This document shows positions 59,071 through 64,000 of a DNA stretch of 64,000 nt, one piece after another. Under the pieces are notes generated by a model that was not told the DNA's origin, ran no database searches, and saw nothing but the letters and a program-made list of their open reading frames with translations. The DNA comes from SIG78 sp036677805 (GTDB taxonomy: Bacteria; Verrucomicrobiota; Lentisphaeria; Victivallales; Victivallaceae). The position numbers and the translations under genes were made by a program. The stretch lies in assembly GCA_036677805.1 (NCBI GenBank), contig JAVBVS010000010.1, positions 1 through 64,000 on the forward strand, read 5' to 3'. The stretch's first letter is position 1. Each line of letters opens with the position of its first letter.

Positions 59071-59357
59071 ACGCCGGGCGAAAACCGGTCTCATTTCCCC
59101 GCGCCGCGTTTTTCCCTTTCGCCGCGCTCCTTGCGCGACGCTTTCCAAGGTCCGGAAACGGCTTTTCCCGCGAACCCGCCGGTGATTGCCGCCGGACTAA
59201 AAAAATCGCGATTTTTTGACGTTTTTGATTTGCATATGATGAAATCGCGGCTACATTATGATTGTGCTGACTCGTGTCAGTCGGTTGATTTCCGGATTCG
59301 TAACAAACTAACCAACAAGGTTTCATCCCTAAAAAACCAAGAAAGTAGGCAACAATC
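59071..59357. other. Non-coding upstream region of the second DegT gene
   Basis: 287 bases with no supported gene. It holds the promoter and a small dyad (59230-59280) in its right half and an ~75-base leader. Confidence 0.5.
59230..59280 (+). promoter_or_regulatory. Promoter and dyad of the second DegT gene
   Basis: -35 TTGCAT (59230-59235), 16-base spacer, -10 TACATT (59252-59257). The inverted repeat CTGAC-TCGT-GTCAG (59267-59280) falls at the expected start site and may be an operator. Confidence 0.45.
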
Positions 59358-60683
59358 ATGAGCAAACTGGCCATTCTCGGCGGCGAAAAAACCGTCTCCA
59401 CTCCGGTCGGAGACATGTTCAAGTGGCCGCTCGTCAATCAGGCGATGGAAGAAGCGGTCCTCGCCGTGCTGCGCGACGGCAACATGTCCGGCACCGACAT
59501 CACCAAAAAGTTTGAAACCGAGTTCGCGAAGTGGAACCGCACCAAGTATGCGCTGGCCCACAGCTGCGGCACGGCGGCGCTTCAGGCCGCGATGTTCGGC
59601 TGCGGCGTCGGCCACGGCGACGAAGTCATCTGCCCCTCGATCACCTACTGGGCCTCGGGTCTGCCGGCGATGAGCCTCGGCGCTGCCGTGGTTTTTGCCG
59701 AAATCGATCCCAAAACCCTCTGCCTCGATCCGAAAGATTTTGAAAAACGCATCACGCCGCGGACCAAGGCGGTGGTGGTGGTGCATTATTGCGCCTATCC
59801 CGCGCCGATGGATGAAATCATGGCCGTCGCCCGCAAGCACAACATCAAGGTGATCGAAGACGTTTCCCACGCTCAGGGCGGTCTGTACAAAGGCCGGATG
59901 CTCGGCACCATCGGCGACGTCGGCGCGATGTCGCTGATGAGCGGCAAATCCTTTGCCATCGGCGAAGGCGGCATCCTGGTCACCGACAACCGTGAAATCT
60001 ATGAACGCGGGATGCTCTGGGGCCATTACGAACGCGGCGGCGATATTACGCTTCCCGGCCTCAAGGAATACGCCGGGTTGCCCGCCGGCGGCTACAAATA
60101 CCGCATGCACCAGCTCTCCAGCGCGGTCGGCCTCGAACAGCTCAAGAAATACGACGACGAATGCGCCGCCATCGACAAGGCGATGAACTATTTCTGGGAT
60201 CGGCTGGCCGGTCTGCCGGGCCTTGATTCGCACCGCCCGGCCGACAAGGGGTCCACCAAGGCCGGCTGGTATGCCTGCAAGGGCCTGTACAACGCCGCCG
60301 AACTCGACGGACTGTCGCTGGATTACTTCATCAAGGCCGTTCAGGCCGAAGGCGCGCAGGGCTTTGCCCCGGGCTGCAATGCGGCGCTGCACACGCACCC
60401 GCTGTTCCACACCTTCGACGTCTACAAGGACGGCAAGCCGACCAACGTCGCCAATCTGCCCGCCGGCGCCGAACCGCGCCAGGGCGAAGGCGATCTGCCG
60501 GTCAGCGAAACCATCTGCGAACGTACCTTCACGATTCCGTGGTTCAAGCATTTCCACAAGGACATCATCGACGAGCATATCGCCGCGGTGCGCAAAGTGG
60601 TGGAAAATCACAAGGAACTCCTGAAGAGCGATCCGAAGATCGCGGTGGTCGGTAAATTCTTCCAGACCGCGCGCAAAAACTGA
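59358..60683 (+). CDS. DegT/DnrJ/EryC1/StrS family aminotransferase (second)
   Basis: 441 residues. PLP fold I with the lysine in SLMSGKSFAIGEGG, the Asp-containing VIEDVSHAQGG and YALAHSCGTAALQAAMFGCGV. VVVVHYCAYPAPMDEI is the family strand before the cofactor Asp. It probably aminates a keto-sugar. It is a distant paralogue of the gene at 3257-4507. ATG 59358 has only a weak GTAGG upstream. Monocistronic with a terminator at 60709-60738. Confidence 0.88.
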   Translation: MSKLAILGGEKTVSTPVGDMFKWPLVNQAMEEAVLAVLRDGNMSGTDITKKFETEFAKWNRTKYALAHSCGTAALQAAMFGCGVGHGDEVICPSITYWASGLPAMSLGAAVVFAEIDPKTLCLDPKDFEKRITPRTKAVVVVHYCAYPAPMDEIMAVARKHNIKVIEDVSHAQGGLYKGRMLGTIGDVGAMSLMSGKSFAIGEGGILVTDNREIYERGMLWGHYERGGDITLPGLKEYAGLPAGGYKYRMHQLSSAVGLEQLKKYDDECAAIDKAMNYFWDRLAGLPGLDSHRPADKGSTKAGWYACKGLYNAAELDGLSLDYFIKAVQAEGAQGFAPGCNAALHTHPLFHTFDVYKDGKPTNVANLPAGAEPRQGEGDLPVSETICERTFTIPWFKHFHKDIIDEHIAAVRKVVENHKELLKSDPKIAVVGKFFQTARKN

Positions 60684-60708
60684 CCCGGCGGCAATTCCGG
60701 CAACGATC

Positions 60709-60738
60709 AAAAAGGGCGAAGCGATTTCGCCCTTTTTC
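60709..60738. terminator. Terminator after the second DegT gene
   Basis: Stem AAAAAGGGCGAA / TTTCGCCCTTTTT around GCGA, with T-run; symmetrical. Confidence 0.9.
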
Positions 60739-60760
60739 CTGTCCGGATACCGGGTTTTTC

Positions 60761-60788
60761 TTGCAAAAAGACGATTCCGCACTATATT
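60761..60788 (+). promoter_or_regulatory. Promoter of the phosphofructokinase gene
   Basis: -35 TTGCAA (60761-60766), 16-base spacer, -10 TATATT (60783-60788). Confidence 0.6.
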
Positions 60789-60835
60789 GTAACGTTGTCG
60801 ATTCTCTCATTATTCAACCCAGGGGATATTTATCC

Positions 60836-62131
60836 ATGGCCAAAAAGAATTTACTGATCGCCCAGTCCGGCGGACCGTCGCCGGTGATCAACAGTTCGCT
60901 GCGCGGGGTGGTCGAAGCCGCCCGTTGCTTCCCGGACAAGATCGGAACGGTTTATGCCGGATATCACGGCATTGAGGGCGTGCTCAAGGAAGAGTTGCTC
61001 GATCTTTCGGCGCAGTGCGAAGATGAAATCGCGCTGCTGCGCAACACTCCGGCGGCCGGCGCGATCGGCACCTGCCGCTACAAGATCAAGTCGCATCAGC
61101 TCGAAGATTTCGACCGCGTGGTGGAAGTGCTGAAGGCGCACGACATCGGTTATTTCCTCTACAACGGCGGCAACGACTCGATGGATACCGCCAACAAGGT
61201 CGCGCAGCTCGCCCGGCAGCGCGGACTCGACGTAGTCGGCATCGGCGTGCCCAAGACCATCGACAATGATGTCGGCGACAGCGAATTCAAGCTGATCGAC
61301 CACACGCCGGGTTACGGCAGCGTGGCGCGCTACTGGAGCGCGATCGTCCAGAATGCCGAAGAGGAAAACCGCGGCAGCTCCCCGGCCGACCCGGTACTGG
61401 TGCTCCAGGCGATGGGCCGCAAGATCGGCTTCATCCCGGCGGCGGCGCGTCTGGCCGACCCGAAGCGGGAAATGCCGCTGTTGATCTTCATGTACGAAGG
61501 CGGCCTGACCATGGCGGAAATGGCCGAAAAGATCAATGCCACGGTCAAAGCCCGGGGCCGCGCGGTGGTGGTGGTCTCCGAAGGCTGCGACGTCGGCGAT
61601 CTCGGCTTCAGCAAGGACAGCTTCGGTCACGCGCAGTTCGGCGCAAGCCAGACCACCGTCCAGCAGGCCCTGGTCAACTATCTCAACGCCAACGGCATCG
61701 CGGCGCGCGGCAGCGCCCGCGGTCAGACCTTCGGCACCGATCAGCGCGCAACCGCGATCTATGCTTCGACGGTCGACCTCGACGAAGCCTATCGCGCCGG
61801 ACAGAAGGCGGTCGAACTGGCCGCCGCCGGCGAAGGCGGCTACATGTCGACGATCCTGCGCGATCCCGGTTTGATTTATCAGGTCCGCTACGACAAGGCT
61901 CCGCTGGAGCTGGTGGCGAACTCGGAACGCTTCTTCCCGAAGGAATGGCTGACCGCCGACAAGAGCGACGTGACCGACGATTTCGTGCGTTACGCCCGGC
62001 CGCTGGTCGGCGAAGACTGGCCGAGCGTCCCGATGATCAACGGCCGCCAGCGTTTCGCGCAGCTCAAACCGGTGTTTGCGGATAAGTTGCTCCCGGCCTA
62101 CGAGCTGGAAGCGGTGCGCAAGAAGAAGTAA
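60836..62131 (+). CDS. Diphosphate-type 6-phosphofructokinase
   Basis: 431 residues from ATG 60836 (GGGGA nine bases upstream); the frame extends 25 codons earlier into the promoter. GGNDS at 111-115 is the phosphate-donor loop, where ATP enzymes have GGDGS and most PPi enzymes GGDDS. GVPKTIDND, with Lys instead of Gly, is the PPi-enzyme mark and carries the catalytic Asp; VLQAMGRKIGFIP is the fructose-6-P loop. It would phosphorylate fructose-6-phosphate with pyrophosphate, reversibly, saving ATP in fermentation. Confidence 0.88.
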   Translation: MAKKNLLIAQSGGPSPVINSSLRGVVEAARCFPDKIGTVYAGYHGIEGVLKEELLDLSAQCEDEIALLRNTPAAGAIGTCRYKIKSHQLEDFDRVVEVLKAHDIGYFLYNGGNDSMDTANKVAQLARQRGLDVVGIGVPKTIDNDVGDSEFKLIDHTPGYGSVARYWSAIVQNAEEENRGSSPADPVLVLQAMGRKIGFIPAAARLADPKREMPLLIFMYEGGLTMAEMAEKINATVKARGRAVVVVSEGCDVGDLGFSKDSFGHAQFGASQTTVQQALVNYLNANGIAARGSARGQTFGTDQRATAIYASTVDLDEAYRAGQKAVELAAAGEGGYMSTILRDPGLIYQVRYDKAPLELVANSERFFPKEWLTADKSDVTDDFVRYARPLVGEDWPSVPMINGRQRFAQLKPVFADKLLPAYELEAVRKKK

Positions 62132-62226
62132 CGCGATTACTGCTTTTTGCCGAGGGACAGACCGCGGACTCCGGTGTTGACGCCGAGTTCGCGGTTTGTC
62201 GTGTTTTCAGTTTTCAACGCAGCCGG

Positions 62227-63222
62227 ATGACCATGAAATACGCGATTCTCACTTACGAAACCAAACGGAAAAACTTCAATATCGGCGATTATATCCAGAG
62301 TGTGGCCGCCGCGCAGTACCTGCCGCAAGTCGATCTTTTCCTGAACCGGGAACAGCTCGATCGCTACACCGGAGAGCCGGTCAAGCTGATCCTCAACGGC
62401 TGGTTCATGAGTCATCCGGAGCACTGGCCTCCGGCCTCCGCGATCCGTCCCCTGCCGGTCGCCTTTCATATGGAAGCGCGCAAGGCCGGGCTGATCGCGG
62501 GACTGGATCAGATCGGGTTTTTCAAGAAATACCAGCCGATCGGCTGCCGGGACCGGCTGACCGCGCGACTGCTTTCCGAACGCGGCGTGGCGACCGATTA
62601 CACCGGCTGTCTGACCCTCACGCTGGGCCGGACCTACCGGGCGGACCAGGCCAGCGGCAAGGTTTATTTCGTCGACGTATTGTGTAAGGAACCTTCCTGG
62701 TACCGGATTTTTTCAAGCCTGAAAATGCTCAAGCGCTGCTGGAAGAGCGGCAAATTGCTTCATCCGTGGGCCAAGCAGCGCGCTCTGGACAAGCTCTTTT
62801 CCAGACTGGGGCCGGTGCATCGGCTGACTCAGAATCTGCCTTGCGCCGATTATCCGACGCCGGAAGCGCGCTTTGCGCTGGCCCGGCAACGGCTGGAAGA
62901 ATTTTCCCACGCCAGACTGGTGGTGACCAGCCGGATTCATTGCGCGCTGCCCTGCCTGGGCATGGGGACGCCGGTGGTTTTCGTCGCCGGCGGTTTCGAC
63001 CCGGCCGACACCGCCGGCCGGGTCGGAGATTTCTTCGAGCTGTGCAACACCATCCGGATCGATGAACGCGGCCGCATCACCGCCAATTTCGACCTCAAAG
63101 CCATGGCCGACGGTACCTTGCGCAACCCGGAAAAACATCGGGAACTGGCACAAAACCTGATGGCGCGCTGCGAACGGTTCGTTGCCGACGGAACGCACGC
63201 CTCGCCACATATCAATATGTAG
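62227..63222 (+). CDS. Polysaccharide pyruvyl transferase family protein
   Basis: 331 residues; ATG 62233 (MKYAIL) is as likely as 62227, and neither has a good Shine-Dalgarno. The family pattern is seen: ILTYETKRKNFNIGDYIQSVAA at the start, PIGCRDRLTARLLSERG, and the C-terminal VTSRIHCALPCLGMGTPVVFVAGG with the conserved S-R-x-H. Such enzymes add pyruvate ketals from phosphoenolpyruvate to surface glycans. No other glycan synthesis gene lies within the window on this side. Confidence 0.85.
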   Translation: MTMKYAILTYETKRKNFNIGDYIQSVAAAQYLPQVDLFLNREQLDRYTGEPVKLILNGWFMSHPEHWPPASAIRPLPVAFHMEARKAGLIAGLDQIGFFKKYQPIGCRDRLTARLLSERGVATDYTGCLTLTLGRTYRADQASGKVYFVDVLCKEPSWYRIFSSLKMLKRCWKSGKLLHPWAKQRALDKLFSRLGPVHRLTQNLPCADYPTPEARFALARQRLEEFSHARLVVTSRIHCALPCLGMGTPVVFVAGGFDPADTAGRVGDFFELCNTIRIDERGRITANFDLKAMADGTLRNPEKHRELAQNLMARCERFVADGTHASPHINM

Positions 63223-63303
63223 CAATTCATTGATTCAAAGCTGTTTAAAAACAACCTCACCAAACTGAATACAGGTTTCTCCGGGGTTTGTATCGTTCCG
63301 GTA

Positions 63304-63332
63304 TTGATTTCCGCCATTTTTTTTACTATAAT
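63304..63332 (+). promoter_or_regulatory. Promoter of the right-edge GntR gene
   Basis: -35 TTGATT (63304-63309), 17-base spacer, perfect -10 TATAAT (63327-63332), 35 bases before the ATG. Confidence 0.7.
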
Positions 63333-63366
63333 ATAATGCAGGAAATGGAGGACTCGGAACGAAATC

Positions 63367-64000
63367 ATGAGAACCGTGGTAAAGAAGCGTCCGCTTTATC
63401 AGGAATTGCGCAATCGCATTGCGCAGGATATCGCCAATACGCGCTATCCGGCCGGCAGCGAATTGCCGAGCCTGTCCGAAATGAGCGCCATGTATGCGGT
63501 CAGTCCGGGTACGGTAGGCCATGTGATCACGATTCTGGCCGACGAGGGCCTGATCAAGTGCCGCCGGGGACGCCGCCCGCGGGTACTGCCGGCCGGCAAC
63601 GTCCACCGCAATTTCCGCATTGCCGTTCTGCTCGATTGCCACGACCGGGACTGTATTCACGATTATGCGGACGGCCCGTGGGCATGGACGCTGCATCAGG
63701 AAATACTCCGCCGTCTCCTGGAAGACCACAATCCGGCGCTGAATCTTTCCTATCGTTATGATTGGGAAAACCATCTGGACAATATCGACGGGGTGGTGGC
63801 ATTGGAAGCCTACCGGGAACGTCTTCATGCTCCGGACAAGCTGCTGGCCTACAATATTCCCTGCATCCGCATCGCCTCGTTCCTGCCGGAAATGCCGCAA
63901 TCCAATACGATTTCACTCGATTATTCCCGCAGCATGCGACAGATCGCGACCTATTTTCTGGCCAACGGCGTCCGGAATTTTTTCATCAACGACATTGATC
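63367..64000 (+). CDS. GntR-family regulator with LacI-type sensor domain, cut by window end
   Basis: 211 residues visible, no stop before base 64000. The winged helix reads PLYQELRNRIAQDIANTRYPAGSELPSLSEMSAMYAV and SPGTVGHVITILADEGLIKC. After the linker RRGRRPRV a sensor domain starts (FRIAVLLDCHDRDC) with PBP-like strands (NIDGVVALEAY, CIRIASFLPE, SISLDY-type). Same architecture as the regulator at 46098-47165, but different sequence. It probably controls sugar genes to the right of the window. ATG 63367 is the first in frame after the promoter. Confidence 0.85.
   Translation, partial: MRTVVKKRPLYQELRNRIAQDIANTRYPAGSELPSLSEMSAMYAVSPGTVGHVITILADEGLIKCRRGRRPRVLPAGNVHRNFRIAVLLDCHDRDCIHDYADGPWAWTLHQEILRRLLEDHNPALNLSYRYDWENHLDNIDGVVALEAYRERLHAPDKLLAYNIPCIRIASFLPEMPQSNTISLDYSRSMRQIATYFLANGVRNFFINDID

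Noticed and set aside
1..64000. CRISPR array, tRNA, rRNA, insertion sequence or replication origin
   Set aside because: I found no regular spaced repeats, cloverleaf sequences, transposase genes or DnaA-box clusters by reading; a covariance search was not possible.

Overview
This is a GC-rich bacterial chromosome segment with dense coding and short intergenic gaps. The gene content points to the Lentisphaerota (Victivallis/Lentisphaera-like) or a neighbour in the PVC group. The pointers are many secreted glycan-degrading proteins, a pseudopilin with the FTLIELLVVIAII leader next to glycosidases, GntR regulators with LacI-type sensor domains, a Ser/Thr kinase fused to a formylglycine-enzyme-like domain, and a zinc-type S14. 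The assignment is inferred from content, not from a marker search.

Layout. 1-11.3 kb: the tail of a large glycosidase-like protein, an orphan terminase-small-subunit-like gene, a ROK repressor with a DegT/DnrJ aminotransferase, cysS, a short NagA-like deacetylase, a D-lactate-dehydrogenase-like gene, and a 913-residue fusion of an M28-type peptidase with an AAC(3)-type acetyltransferase. 11.4-19.7 kb, minus strand: a ribosomal protein cluster from L22 to L15 plus secY. It starts at L22 behind a membrane-anchored coiled-coil gene and has no L30 gene. 19.8-30.8 kb: a small membrane protein, a double-domain NDK, a GH20 hexosaminidase with an RsbU-type phosphatase, a short division cluster (mraZ, rsmH, ftsL-like, ftsI) behind a four-repeat MraZ-type operator, then an alpha/beta hydrolase, folB, a 58-residue protein and hpt.

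30.9-39.1 kb, minus strand: nagA with a ROK-type sugar kinase (amino-sugar catabolism), a PurF-like protein lacking the N-terminal catalytic cysteine, a peptide-binding lipoprotein-like SBP and an LptF/LptG permease. 39.3-44.5 kb: a three-gene module of membrane protein, long coiled-coil protein and kinase-FGE fusion. 44.5-45.8 kb: two divergent DNA-binding regulators around an AT-rich region with twin palindromes, plus a 56-residue overlapping gene.

46.1-58.2 kb: a polysaccharide utilisation locus. A GntR/LacI-type regulator leads a six-gene operon (GH20-like protein, HEAT plus jelly-roll protein, stand-alone LamG protein, LamG plus glycosidase, pseudopilin). A converging operon follows: AAC(3)-like acetyltransferase, neutral-ceramidase-like amidase, secreted beta protein. 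58.4-64.0 kb: rpsT with a 29-residue bS22-like gene, a second DegT aminotransferase, a PPi-type phosphofructokinase, a polysaccharide pyruvyl transferase and a truncated GntR regulator at the right edge.

Themes: amino-sugar turnover recurs (GH20, two NagA-like proteins, ROK kinase). AAC(3)-fold acetyltransferases are twice coupled to amide-bond hydrolases, which suggests a metabolic role rather than drug resistance. Most promoters I could place have a -35 beginning TTGC instead of TTGA. I saw no tRNA, rRNA, CRISPR array or insertion sequence.
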